This document shows, one piece after another, positions 23,369 through 35,500 of a DNA stretch of 64,000 nucleotides; position 1 is the first letter of the stretch, and the number at the start of each line of letters is the position of its first letter. This DNA is from Triatoma infestans (lineage: Eukaryota; Arthropoda; Insecta; Hemiptera; Reduviidae). Location of the stretch: assembly GCA_011037195.1 (NCBI GenBank), contig JAAEAF010014511.1, positions 31,776-95,775 on the forward strand. The letters run 5' to 3'. The notes under the pieces were generated by a model that was not told the origin of the DNA, made no database searches, and saw nothing but the letters and a program-made list of their open reading frames with translations. The translations under genes were made by a program, and so were the position numbers.

Positions 23369-23670
23369 CTCTGGATTACGGATGCGAGGTTTGGATTCAA
23401 CCAAACCAAGCATTCCACTTACTACCGTGACCAAACCTTCCAGTCCAAAGTCCTCGGAAAATCACCAGTGCTCGTAATGTATGTCTCCAATCTAACGCTC
23501 CACACTGACCCTAACATTCCTTTTATCCGCCAACTAATAACAATCCATTATAAAAAAAAACATGATTCCATATCTGCCCATTCTAACCCTCTTATCCGTG
23601 ACTGTCTATTCTCACCATCCTGATAATCCGTCCAGAAGATAAAAACCCCGCTGGCCTCAGGACTTCATCA
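23369..23670 (+). pseudogene. possible jockey-like LINE RT tail, heavily decayed
   Basis: Plus-strand translation gives LDYGCEVWIQ, then in shifted frames SPRKITSARNV, in the order seen after the RT palm in jockey-like LINEs (plain/whole-object phrase, then a short helix preceding the C-terminal end). Several stops. The similarity is weak and the call rests on two short motifs. Confidence 0.3.
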
Positions 23671-24381
23671 ATAATTAAGCCTCCAATTCTCTGAAAATAA
23701 ATTAAAATTACAAGGGAGTACCATTATTGGGAGGAATCTCCCATCTTTATTTTTACAGGGCCACCAACCTCACCTATACAACAGATTCTCATGTGATGCG
23801 ATGTATTGTTATTAATATCAGGAATAAAAAACAGACATTTTATTTCCTTAAGTATACCTATTGGTTCTTAGGAGTACCTGAATGTTACTACATTGTAGAC
23901 TATCAGGTAGCGCAAGTAATACTGAAATGGTAGTTTAGTGGTGGTCAGGGTCGTAGATATCGCACAATACTTCACACAAATTTGTTTCCAAAACAAAAGT
24001 TTTAAAATAAAAGTGATACATTTAGGTGATAAAAAGTGGCAGGTGCAGTTAGCCTTCCAGCGCTAGTTGGAAAGTTAAAGGAAAATGGTTAAAACCTAGT
24101 TAAGGAAAATCCAAAAAAAGTGAGAAAATATATTTCAGTAAAACAGCACTTTCGAACAACTTATTTTCTTCAAAAACTTGGGAATGTTATGTCAGTCATG
24201 TATCTAATGGACCCCAAAATTGAAAGCAAAGTTGTCAGAAATTAGGAAATTAATTAATCATTTGCCCTGGAGTTTCATTTTTCCGGAAAAATGTTACAGA
24301 TAAAAGCGATAGATCTACAAGTGCGTAATATATATACAAAGTTCAAAGAAATCGTTGTGTTTGAAAAAAAAAAGACATCCA
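23671..24381 (+). repeat. family D fragments
   Basis: Modules near 23995-24190 (TAAAATAAAAGTGATACATT, CAGCACTTTCGAACAACTTA) and 24280-24380 (TTTTCCGGAAAAATGTTACA, AAGTTCAAAGAAATCGTTGT). No ORF of interest. Confidence 0.55.
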
Positions 24382-24700
24382 AGTTACGGCATTTCTCGAC
24401 TAATCCAGCTCTACTTACTCAGCACATCTCACTTTATTATATATACGCCTCTCTCATTAGTTAAGTCAGTTGTATGTTGTAATCAGTGTAATGCACTTGA
24501 CTTGGTTTGTAAATAAAGCCTTTTTAAAAAAGGTCTTTAAGTGAGTATTTGATATAACTTCCATTCAGTATTTCTGGTTTGATTATGGTCATTGATAAAT
24601 GGGACTTGCGGTGGATGAACTTTGGCTGGCAACTTCCTATCAAATCCATTTTTGATTCCAAAACGGAACACCAAGCTTGAGCATACTAACGACTTTTTCG
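24382..24700 (+). repeat. 5' LTR-like direct repeat of an env-bearing element
   Basis: About 319 bases that recur at 25186-25505 with few differences (start AGTTACGGCATTTCTCGACT against AGTTGCGGCACTATCTCGTC; end GAGCATACTAACGACTTTTT in both). AATAAAGCC near 24512 is a possible polyadenylation signal. An AGTT start is typical of Gypsy-type errantivirus LTRs. No matching target duplication was seen. Confidence 0.7.
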
Positions 24701-25185
24701 CATACTAACTAACAAAATTGTAGTAAATAATAAGAATAGTAATGATACAGTATTTCTTACTAATACGACCTTAATTCAAATAAGCAATGATGAACTTATA
24801 TTAAATAATGAAGTTATCCCTATGTATAAGACTCTAAAGTTGTAATAACAAATATGCCGATACCTGCTCATAGAAATTTAAATATAACATTTGAAAACCT
24901 GCAAAAGTTAAATTAAAAAATGGAGCCATTTGAATATTTGGAAGATACCCAGTTACACATATCACATATATTACATTATTATTTTAATGATACTCCTATT
25001 AGTTATAGCTATCGCGTTAAGCTGTCGCCTACTTCTTAAGAAACGAAGAGAGCAGCAATCTACAGAAGAGACTCGGACGCAGCCACCACCACCAGAACCT
25101 CAGGAACCATCATCAAAAAGCCTGCATCTTCGACTTGCAATTCCCATGTTGATCCCCGCAGGAGCTCCGAACTCGAGGAGGGAGG
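24701..25185 (+). pseudogene. env C-terminal relic between the two LTRs
   Basis: Only about 485 bases remain between the LTRs, so gag and pol are deleted. Reading frames before 24900 are Asn- and Ile-rich with several NxT/S sites but are interrupted. The ORF at 24930-25208 has a hydrophobic segment of about 20 residues (IIILMILLLVIAIALSC) followed by basic KKRRE and a Pro-rich tail. This is the layout of a membrane anchor and cytoplasmic tail of a Gypsy-type (errantivirus) envelope protein. The purine-rich GAGGAGGGAGG just before 25186 would be the polypurine tract. Identification is by layout, not by a searched match. Confidence 0.55.
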
Positions 25186-25505
25186 AGTTGCGGCACTATC
25201 TCGTCTAATCCAGCTCTACTTATTCAGCACATCTCACTCTATTATATATACGCCTCTCTCATTAATTAAGTCAGTTGTATGTTGTAATCAGTGTAGTGCA
25301 CTTGACTTGGATTGTAAATAAAGCCTTTTTGAAAAAGGTCTTTAAGTGAGTATTTGACATAACTTCCATTCAGTATTTCTGGTTTGATTATGGTCATTGA
25401 TAAATGGGACTTGCGGTGGATGAACTTTGGCTGACAACTTCCTATCAAATCCATTTTTGATACCAAAACGGAACACCAAGCTTGAGCATACTAACGACTT
25501 TTTCG
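25186..25505 (+). repeat. 3' LTR-like direct repeat of the env-bearing element
   Basis: Partner of 24382-24700 and nearly identical over its length, including the AATAAAGCC signal near 25317. It follows a purine tract directly. Confidence 0.7.
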
Positions 25506-26470
25506 TTGTTGATTTATGTGTTGTTTGGTAATATGCACAATCACTTTCTGCAAACCAGTTTTCAAATTCAAAGTTCGTGAAGACATACCTACATATTTTC
25601 GGCATATTACTAAAAACAGTATAGTGTGAAACACTCACACGACTGTTCTCTTACTGCAGTTTAAACAGATTTAGGTGACAAATTTACTTCACTGATAATT
25701 TTTACTAAAATTTGCTTCTCTTCAACTTTATGTCAACCAGGAGAATCTGAACTTAATAAAGTGACTTTTTTGTAGGACCCCCCACCCCCCAAACTTCATT
25801 TAATGAACTTTCTCGGAAAAAAGTCCCTAATAAAAGTGATGGGTCTCTGTCACAGTTAGTTGTAACAAAGTTAATGAAATCTGTCAGTGTTTTTATGGAT
25901 AAAATCGTAGAAAACTAAAATAACTATAGTAAAAACGCATTTCTGATCAACCGATTTCCTTCAATCTCAGAATTCTGGCGCCATCTTTAGTTATAATTAA
26001 TATTATTTAGATAATAGAATTGTATAATAAACTAGAGGTTCTGTGCCAGCTTTCATACTGTGTGCATCGTGTCGAATTTTTTTTTCTAATTAGATGGTTG
26101 TAAACGTTTGTTTGTTATAATTGTTCCCATACACATAGATAAACAGTTGTTATTTAATACTGTGAAATTTTATTAATTTCTATCGAGCCGTTTTCCCAAA
26201 AACTAGTGAATTAATGTATTAGAATTTTACAACTCTTGCGATAGTTTTTAATAATTTAAGTTAGTGCAGTGAGTAGTGGGGAGAGCACTATTTACGAGGT
26301 AAAGTTTATGTTTATCAACAAACTCGGACTCTTTATAACTGGCATCTATTGAAGCTTTCTCTATTATAATATTTTTTTTTCAAATTCTTGATTTAAAAAT
26401 TACCTATTTGGAGGCAAATTTGCCGTGAATTGTAACGAATTTATGTGGAAGCTGTTTAACGAATAAGAAA
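25506..26470 (+). repeat. family D copy and LINE leader
   Basis: TGTGAAACACTCACACGAC at 25625 marks a family D terminus; AGTCCCTAATAAAAGTGATG near 25820 and GCATTTCTGATCAACCGATT near 25938 are its inner modules. From about 26080 the sequence is the likely 5' UTR of the LINE at 26471; its true 5' end was not located. Confidence 0.55.
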
Positions 26471-27320
26471 ATGTCATCCGAAATAAAACTAGAAGACATT
26501 GCAGCTTTAATAAGAGAACTTCAGGCTGATATTAAAAAAGGTAATGAGCAATTTGAAGTATATAGGGAGCAATTAGAACGTACGAAAAATAGAGTTGCCC
26601 AACTTGAAAATGTACAAACAGATATTAGTAACCAATTGCATCGCAACGATGTTGAAATTAAAAAAATTAATAACATGCAAAAAAAAAAAAATTAATATAT
26701 TTAATATAGAAGAACAACCTAACGAAACTACAGCTGGTCTGATCCAATTAGTAATAGATTTATTTTGTACGAGACTAAACGTCACACTACAGTGATGTGG
26801 ACTACTTATTCCGCATGGGCAAAGTAAAAGGTAAAAGGCTCATTTTGTTGAAATTGCACTCATTCTGATAAAAAATTGAAATTCTTAGAGGGTCTAAAAA
26901 TCTCAGAGGTTCCAACATTGGCATCACAAATGGTTACCCAGAAGAAATAAGAGCAACAAGAAGGGAATTCATGCCTTTTTTAAGAAAAGCTCGAGAATTA
27001 ATGGAAAATCTTTTACTTTGCAAAATTGTTCGAGAGAGTTTAACACTACAGTCCGCAGTCCGGCCACTGGAGCATCCAAAATATAGAAGGTGGAAATAGT
27101 GAAATTAGGAAAAACGAAAATAGCAAAAATATTAACTCAAATAATGAAAATATTAAGAAAGCTACGCCTGTAAGAAGTGTACCCCGGTATTCGAAAAAAA
27201 GGAAAGCCGCTCAAAAGATCTCACCTTTAAGAAAGTTCAACTCCATAGAAACCTTCGTAAGGAGATTTGAATCTAAATTAGATTTGGAGGCGATTTCTAG
27301 AGAGAAGGTAGACTCCTCAT
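26471..27320 (+). pseudogene. LINE ORF1, L1-type (coiled coil plus RNA-binding part)
   Basis: ATG 26471 opens 74 codons with heptad-like spacing (LIRELQADIKKGNEQFEVY, QLERTKNRVAQLENVQ), a coiled coil. An A-run at about 26680 causes a frameshift; the next frame reads INIFNIEEQPNETTAGLI, and later shifted pieces read FRMGKVKGKR-like and IGITNGYPEEIRATRREF, the order of the RNA-recognition and C-terminal parts of L1-type ORF1 proteins. A final basic stretch (VPRYSKKRKAAQKISPLRKF) ends at a stop near 27320. Several frame changes; not functional. Confidence 0.65.
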
Positions 27321-27384
27321 AGCAAAGAAAGCACATTGTAGATACTGATACACATCAATTAAAGAGTAAAGGTAATTCTAAAAT

Positions 27385-30300
27385 ATGTAAAAAAAAATTA
27401 GATAAGTTAAAAATAGGTTTTTGGAATTTGGATGGTTACAATAATCTCAACAATTTAGATTTTAAAGAACAAGAAACAATGAAAAGTTTTAAAATCATTT
27501 GTTTTATAGAAACTTGGTTAACAGTAAACTGAAATTAATATGACAAATTATTTAAGAGAATATAATTCGTTCCATTCTGCAGCCGTAAAAGAAAAGTCAA
27601 AAGGCCGCGCGAGTGGAGGCTTATTAATTTTAATTCATAATTCAATAAATAATGTAGAGTTACATGAATTTAATAATTTGTATATCATTGTAAAATTTAG
27701 CATTGAACATGAAAAGTTTATTGTAGGTAACTTTTATTGGCCGCCAACCGCAGATATTGAATTTTGTATAGAAACATTAGAATACTTATTACCATAATCT
27801 AGAATTAAACACCGTTAGTAAAATCATATGTGGAGATTTTAACTGTAGAATCGGAAATTTAAATAGCTTTGAGGACGAGTTTTTTGAAGGCTTAAATTTG
27901 AGTGGTGAGAGGTGTGTTTTAGATGAGAAAATTAACAACAGCGGGAAGTAACTTGTAGAAACAATGGAGTCGCGTAATATGTTTGTATGTAATGGAAGGA
28001 GCCCTTCTGATACGCCTGGTAACTTTACTTATGTTTCTAAGAACGGTAGTAGTGGTATCGATTTAGTATGGGTTGATATGTTAACATTAAGTGATATTTA
28101 TGACTGAAATTATTAACATTTCGGAACATCCAAATCGTCTTTTAGGTGCTCTATCGCTAAATTTTACCGATACTATTAACGAAAGGGACTCAGACAAATC
28201 AGCTGAACTTAGTGAATTAATTAAATTGGATTGTAATAAGGTGGAATTATTTCAACAAAACTTGCATTGTAATAATATCTATTTTAATAGTAAAAATGTA
28301 GAAGATTTAAATTCTAACTTTCTATTAGCCATTTATAAATCTGTAGTAAATTGCGGAATGTTATTGAAACGACAAATTAGTTGTAGCGGAAATAAGCACG
28401 GGATAAAAACAAACAAGTCTGGTTTAATGCTGATCTTAAAAACATGAAAAAGCAGGTGAAGTCCAAATATAAATTATACAAAAAAGATGTACACAACCTT
28501 GATTTACTTCAAAATTATTTACAGCACAAAAATTATTATAAGAAATGTCTGAAGAATGAGAAAAATAAATATACAAATGATTTAATTTCTAAATTATCAA
28601 ATATTAAAAACGGTAAAGAGTTCTGGTATACTGTTAAAGCTTTAGTATAACATTTTTTCAACCAGATAACATTGATATAAATACATGGATAAATTTTTTT
28701 AATGCAATCTATCCGCCAAGAGTCGCGTCACTTTACACTTTTCTTGTCGCGTTTCTGATCCCTTTTCGATCTAGTTGCACTGCAGCTGGTAATAACAAAT
28801 TGCAAAAATAATAAATCTGCGGTGCAAGACAAAGTTCCCAATGAAGTATTGAAGCATTTAACTCCAGAATGGGAACATTATTTACTTAATTTATTTAATA
28901 CAATTCTAGAATATGAAACTGTTCCCCAAAACTGGTCCAAAATAATACTAACCCTTTTATGTAAAAAAGGTGATAGGGATAACCTTAGAACTATAGAGGT
29001 ATAGCCCTAATTAATTGTATCTGTAAATTGTTCACCGGTATGTTAGCAAATAGAATATCGCAGTGGGCAGAAGAGAATAATGTCATACCAGAAGAGCAGG
29101 CGGGCTTTAGAAAAAATCGAGGCTGTCAAGACCATCTTTTACGCTCAATGCCATGTTGGCCATGCACACGCGTTTTAAAAAAAGCTATTTTCTGGGTGTT
29201 TTCATTGATTTTAAAAGGGCATTCGATTCTAGCGATCAAAATAAATTGTGGCCCAGATTACACCAGGTAGGAATCAGTGGAAAATTAATAAGGATAATTA
29301 AAAAATTATACGATAGTGCGGGTATGTTTTTAAAAAATAAAACCCACAAAGCTGAAATTGATATTACTAAGGGGTTCTTAGACTGCTTAAGCCCACTTCT
29401 GTTTATATTGTATATTAGTACTATAATTATTTTTTTTGAAGAAAATAACTCTAAGGGTTTAAGTGTTAATGACAAAAAAGAACTAATTATGTTACTATTT
29501 GCCGACGATGTGGTTCTATTCGGGCAGTCTTGGAGTGATACCGTAAATAAATTGAGAATATTAGATAAATATTGTAGCAATCATTCCATAATTTTAAACC
29601 CCGATAAAACGAAAATAATGCCTTTCAGTTCGGCTAGTAGGCAAAAAAAGTTTAAAGATATATTTTGGCAAGATAAGCCATTAAATTTTGACAAGCAATA
29701 CACATACCTGGGAGTACCTTTTAGCTCTTCTGGTAAATTTAGAAATGCCGCTAAATATTTTGATGATAGTGCGGGACGCAAGTTGCAAAAATAATAAATG
29801 TTTTGGTAAAAAGTAAGTGCAAATCTTGGGATAGTAGAGTGAAAGTTTCTGATTCTATGGCTTCTGCAACTCTCTTGTATGGATCAGAAATTTGGGAAAT
29901 GAATTACTTAAACGTGGCAGAAAGAGCTCAGGTCCAATTTTTTAAGCAGCTGCTATGTTGGCCTAAAAACACGCCCGATTATATAGTTAGGCTAGAAACA
30001 GGGAGGTTACCACTGAGTGTCACTATTTTAAAGAGAATTTTACTCTACTGGTAAAAAATAATGGGCATGGAAGAAGACAGGATTCCGAAACTTAGCTCCA
30101 CTGCTTTGAAAAAACTCGACTCTTTAAACGAAAGGAATAGAAATTGGGAAAGAAATTGGCTCACAGTGCTACGTCAATGGCTGTATAGTATTGGTGAATT
30201 CGACATTATAGATAGCAGTGATTTAAATCATGTCAAAAGCTTAATACCAAGTATACTGGAAAAATGGACGAATTATGTCGTCAGTTTAGACATAGAAAGA

Positions 30301-30396
30301 GCAATCAACTCTAGCTACAGTACTATCTACAGAAATATAAGTGGGTTGGGTGTGTCGGAGGACTACTTGAGATATACTTGCGCAATAGTCAAATGA
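27385..30396 (+). pseudogene. LINE ORF2: APE endonuclease and reverse transcriptase
   Basis: Starts about 65 bases after ORF1. The endonuclease is readable as KLKIGFWNLDGYNN (27405), an ETW motif (IICFIETWL), GDFNCRIGNLNSFED (27835) and an SGIDLVWVD motif (28050). RT follows: VPNEVLKHLTPEWEHYLLNL (28830), EEQAGFRKNRGCQDHLL (29090), GVFIDFKRAFDSSDQNKLW (29190), LFADDVVLFGQSW (29500) and YLGVPFSSSGKF (29710). The palm box FADD is intact; the usual QGDPLSP is replaced by DCLSP. The C-terminal part (29803-30396) includes ATLLYGSEIWE and FFKQLLCWPKNTPDYIVRLE. Stops or shifts near 27530, 27797, 28090, 28650, 29000, 29790 and 30054 break it. Confidence 0.85.
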
Positions 30397-31290
30397 AGGG
30401 TTGTTAGCCAATTAAGGGTATCTAGTAACAAGGTAATTAAAATATGATTTGAAAAAGGTGGGAACCATGCGATAAATACGGACTCCATTTGTGCCCAATC
30501 TATAGCCCGAAGAGGAAGCATTATTTCTCACACATATTCCCAAATGAAAGTGAATCTGACTTATGTAACAAGTTGTTGACAATACAATCTCTAAATCTAC
30601 TTAAATAAGCTGTACTATTTCATTACTGAAGTCCTCAAGTTAAGATCATTCATTATTAATGAATAATACATTATATGGTTATATCATTATATTATAATAA
30701 TACTAATCGCTGCAGAAAGAAAGGTTAAAAGTAAAATGAAATAAAGTAAAAATAAATAAATTTGTATATTTTTATATGTATATATATCTGTTTATGAGTG
30801 TGTGTGTTTGGTGTGTACGCGCGGATATATAGCGTCCAGATGATAGGGAAGCTAAATTGAATTAATTTCATGTTAATTAAAATATTTAGAAGAAACTGTT
30901 TTGTTCACGTTTGTTGTACAATCAAAATATTTTGTACAATCATTTTTCATATTTAGTGATCCTGTAAGATATGTGAGTGTGTGGGTGTGTGTGTGTGTTT
31001 GGATGTTTACCATGAATATTGAAGGAAAAAAAGAAAAAAAACTGAATCACTTGTAATTAATGTCAGTAAAATATCTCTATAGAAGAAATTACGTTCTATT
31101 CGATTATGTTTATACTTTAATAAGTCTTTATTTTATTTTCCCGAGTTTTAATTTTGTGCAGTTAAGAATGTACTTTGATTTGCAATTGATTTTTGTATTT
31201 GTTTTATGTGCCACACTGATGTATTATTTATCTGGCACATAACCCCTGTAATGCGGTATATTTCATTTCATTTTCATTTTATAATAAACT
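30397..31290. other. non-coding interval, possibly LINE 3' UTR or a second LINE end
   Basis: AT-rich with GT-rich microsatellite pieces at about 30797-30815 and 30970-31000. Near 31250-31275 an ATTTC repeat (TTTCATTTCATTTTCATTTT) resembles a LINE tail like the (TTTCTA)-type tail at 8205-8228. No ORF worth calling. Confidence 0.4.
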
Positions 31291-31735
31291 AAAATAGCCC
31301 TTTTCAGGAAAACATGACACCATCTTTCCCCCCAAAAACCACCTTAAAAAAATTTTCCCGGAAAAATCCTTTAAATAAAAGTTATAGCTCTTTTTGTGTG
31401 CGTAGTAAATGTACAACAATTTTTAAAAAAATAGTTGGAGCCATTTTTGAGAAAATTGCAAAATACTGAAAAAACGAATCAGCAAAGTGTTAGTTCCGAT
31501 TAATCGATTTTGCGAGGTCCCATGCTGCCAGCACTTAAAGAAATATCAAGTTTGAATTTTCTGCAATCTTACGTTTTTGAGTTATGCTGACCTTCCCCCT
31601 GCACCCCACACACACAGACCAATTTCTAAAAATCTTTTCGGACTCACGAGACCTAGAAATGTATATATATCCGGTGAACACTACAGATCGAAAATTTGAC
31701 ACGATCGCAGTACTTCCTCTCACCACCACTAAGAG
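31291..31735 (+). repeat. family D copy
   Basis: Collinear with the copy at 48100-48500: TTTTCCCGGAAAAATCCTTT, AAATAAAAGTTATAGCTCTT, AGTTGGAGCCATTTTTGAGA, TAGTTCCGATTAATCGATTT, AGAAATATCAAGTTTGAATT, a short CACACACA core, TTTTCGGACTCACGAGACCT, AAAATTTGACACGATCGCAG. Confidence 0.75.
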
Positions 31736-32331
31736 ATAGAAAAAAGGAATATAAACACATCATTTTAATCACAGAATGAAATGTGTTGCAATTTTTGGAA
31801 ATACTTATTAGTAAAAGTTGCCAATGCTAATCTAGTTTTAATAAAACAGCTGATTGTGAGTAAAGAAGAGTGCGCTTGTACATATGTAGTTGAGAAAGAA
31901 GGCCGCAGAGGTCACTGTGTGCTCTTTGTGGCGGCTAATGCAAGAAAAACCTAATCTTCAGCAATGTTTTTTCATTCTGTTTGTTGTGTGTGATTTATAG
32001 GAAGCGGTTTGCTTCCTGCTCAACCCCGCCCTTTCCGTTGCCTCTAATTCGCTCTTGATCACTGGCCAACTAAATTAAATCCTATTAAAAGTAAAGTTAA
32101 TAAATAACTCCAGACCAAATAAATAGGTTATAAAATGTTGAAGGAAAGAAACGCTTGGGTTTTTTTATATGTTTATCTGTGACTGTAAAAATATTGCCTA
32201 ATTGAATGGCTTTTTACTTTCATTTTAGAAATTTATTTTGCATTGGAGATAATATTTTGAGGCTCTCTAAATATGAACTAATATCTATCTCTAACCAATG
32301 GTCTGTATGTGAATGTACGTATGTTTGTTTG
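31736..32331. other. non-coding interval left of the Gypsy element
   Basis: AT-rich single-copy-looking sequence; no ORF or repeat recognised. Confidence 0.5.
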
Positions 32332-32526
32332 TGTTATGACCCTTTTTTCTATTAAACATTAACTATATTTAACAACTATTTAAAGGAACAAATAAGAAAG
32401 GTATAATTTACAATGAGTAGAGAACGGAAAAATAAGATACACACAGTGGCAAGCGAGAGAAGAGAGTGAGCCCCTCCCTTATTCTCGCCCGGCTAGCTCA
32501 CCGTTATAGGGCAAAGTCTGCTTACA
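32332..32526 (-). repeat. 3' LTR of the Gypsy element
   Basis: On the minus strand it runs from TGTAAGCAGACTTTGCCC to about GGGTCATAACA. The pol stop codon TAA (32524-32522) lies inside its first five bases. A second copy is at 37545-37743. Confidence 0.93.
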
Positions 32527-35500
32527 CCTCTCCTTCTTCGGGAGCGTGAGACCCCTCACGCGGCCAATCCTCACAAAACGGCTTGAGCTGAGAGGCGTGA
32601 CTGAAACCAGCTGGGTTGCCATCCATCGTACTGAGATTGTAGGTGTTGGTAGACCTTTCTTCTACAATGCGGAACGGTCCCTCATACTTAGGGGCCAGTT
32701 TACGAGCGAATCCCCGCTCGCCAGAAGAAAGGGGATGAGCTTGTCTAAGGACTAAATCTCCTTCCTTAAATTTTGGATCACGCCTACGTAAGTTATAATA
32801 ATGCGCCTGTCTGGCAGAGGCATTACATAATTTAGCCTCCACTATCTTCCTAAATTCACCTAACCTAGCCATATGTTTGGACCATATACCTATGTCTGGA
32901 GGTTCGGACTTGTCACCCTGTTTACTCTGATTATAATGAATCTGGGGAGGTAGTAGCTCACGGCCAAAATTAAGGTACGCTGGCGTTGATTCAGCTGAAC
33001 TATGCCAGGAACTGTTTAAAGCAAACATTAGTTCGGGAAGATATTGGTCCCACTTCTTGTGTTGTCCCTTGAGGTATGATGTGATGATAGTCTTGACTAC
33101 TCGGTTGGTGCGTTCTACTGGGTTAGCTTGTGGCCAGTATGGAGGTGTCCGACTTAACTTGACCCCTAGACTGTTCGCAAGAGTTTCCAGTAGTCGGGTG
33201 ACAAAGGGAGTGCCATTATCCGTATGGAGTATGCACGGTGTTCCCCATCGATATACTACAAACTGGCGGAAAGCTCGGCAGACGTTTTGTGCATTGGCCG
33301 TTCGAAGAGGAATAATTTCTGCCCATTTAGTAAAGGTGTCAATAAAGATCAATAGAAATGAGTAGCCACTGGATGAACGAGGTAGCGGACCCATAATATC
33401 GGCGGCTACGATATCCCATGGTTTTGTGTAAGTCTTAGTATTCATTTTCCCTTGAGGCAAACGTTGAATGGGCTTAACCAATTGGCATGTCTTGCAGCGC
33501 TTGATATACTTTGCAATGTTCTTGTACATACCAGGCCAGTAGTACAAGCGAGCTATTCTATGATGGGTCTTTTCGATTCCAAGATGTCCAGCATCTGGTC
33601 TATCATGATTTTCTTGCAGGATCTTAGGAACCTGGTCTTTGGGAATTACCAGCTTCCATGCCAGAGACTCATCTTCTTGAACACAGGAGTCATCCGGCAA
33701 AACGTGGTGATACAGATTGTTGCCTTCTATTTTCCAATCTGGTGAATCCTGTGGCTTTTCGCGCACTCTCTTCATTTTGGTTGTAAACCAAGGATCAGCG
33801 ATTGGAACAGGCGACCCAACAATTAGAACTTCCACCTCGGGATAAGCTTCATCTGGAGAGAGTCGAGAGAGAAAGTCAGGAACAGAGTGAGCGGAGCCTT
33901 TCCTGTATACAACGTCGAAATTGTAACCCTGTAATTCTAGCGCCCACCTCGCTAACCTTCCTGAGGGATTCTTAAGGTTAGCAAGCCATTTTAGGCTGGC
34001 ATGGTCGGTAATGACTGTGAAGTGGTAGCCTTCTAGATATTGCCTGAATTTTTTGATGGCCCAAAGCACAGCCAAACATTCCCTTTCCGTGACACTGTAG
34101 TTACTTTCAGGGGACGTCAGCGTTCTGCTAGCATAGGCGATGACTCGCTCCTGGCCGTCGTAGTCCTGAGTGAGCACAGCTCCCAGTCCTGTTGCGCTGG
34201 TGTCGGTTTGAAGCGTGAACTTCCGGTTGAAATCAGGACGGGCCAGTAACGGTTCCGATGTAAGAATAGCTCGGATTCCTTCTAGGGCCTCATTTTGTGC
34301 CTCTCCCCAAACGAATTGGCGTCCCTTCTTTAGCAGTTCAGTTAGTGGTCTCACTCGGTCGGCGAAGTTGGGGATGAACCTCCGGTACCATGATGCCATG
34401 CCGATTAGTCTTCTTAACTCATGAATGTTCTTGGGAGCAGCATAGTTTATAAGGGGTTCAGTCTTGCTGGAATCGACCTGTAATCCTCTTTCGTTTACAA
34501 GAAACCCCAAGTACTGTATTTCATTGCAACCAAAGTCAGACTTTTCCAAATTTAATTTCAGTCCAGCTTGTCGGAGCTTATTTAGTACCAACTTCAAGAA
34601 ACGTAGGTGCTCTTCAAAGGTAGTAGTTGCGATGACAATATCGTCAAGGTAAGCAAAGCAAGCGGGTGCCAAATCCGGAGTTATGATGGAATCCAGAAGT
34701 CGTTGAAATGTAGCAGGCGCTCCGCATAACCCATAAGGAAGACGCTTAAACTGGAACAGGCCACGTCCCAAGACAATGAATGCCGTTATTTCCCTCGACG
34801 ACGGTGCAAGAGGGATTTGGTGGTAAGCGTGGGCTAGATCGATTTTAGATAAGTATCGGCAGGCTCTGAGTTGGTCCAGCAGAGAAGACATATTTGGGAG
34901 CGGGTAGACGTCGGGTTTTGTCACCGCATTGACTTTTCTGAAGTCTATGCAGAACCTATATTTGCCATTGGGTTTCTTCACCATAACTACGGGACTTGCC
35001 CAAGAGCTATGAGATGGCTCGAGGATGTCTTCTTGCAGCATCCTGTCCACTTCTTGGTTGATAACATCCTGAATAACAGGTGACACAGGGTATGCTCTTT
35101 GTTTGATTGGTGGATGCCCTCCTACATCAATGATATGTTCGGTTAAGTTTGAAAAGCCGGTTGTTTCCTTCATATTTTCTAGCTCTTCCTTTAGTAAAAG
35201 GTTCAACTGCTCCGATTCTTGAGGATCCAATCGTTTAATCCCTGCAATTTGTGAACCATCCATCAGCAAACCAGTAGAGAAGTTGGATGGACGTAACGGT
35301 TGGTCTCGAAACCACCATACACCTTTGGCTGTGTCTATAATGACCTCGAGATCTTTCAAGATATCCATCCCGATTAGACAAGGGACAGTTAGTTTAGGCA
35401 TGAGTGTAAAGCGCATATAGACGAGACGGTCGTGAAGGCAGGCATTGAAGGCAACAGCATCTCGGACGATCTCTTGTAGTCCATTAGCGACAGATACAGT

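Noticed and set aside
33057..34652. Plus-strand ORFs across the Gypsy pol
   Set aside because: Antisense shadows of an intact minus-strand pol frame.
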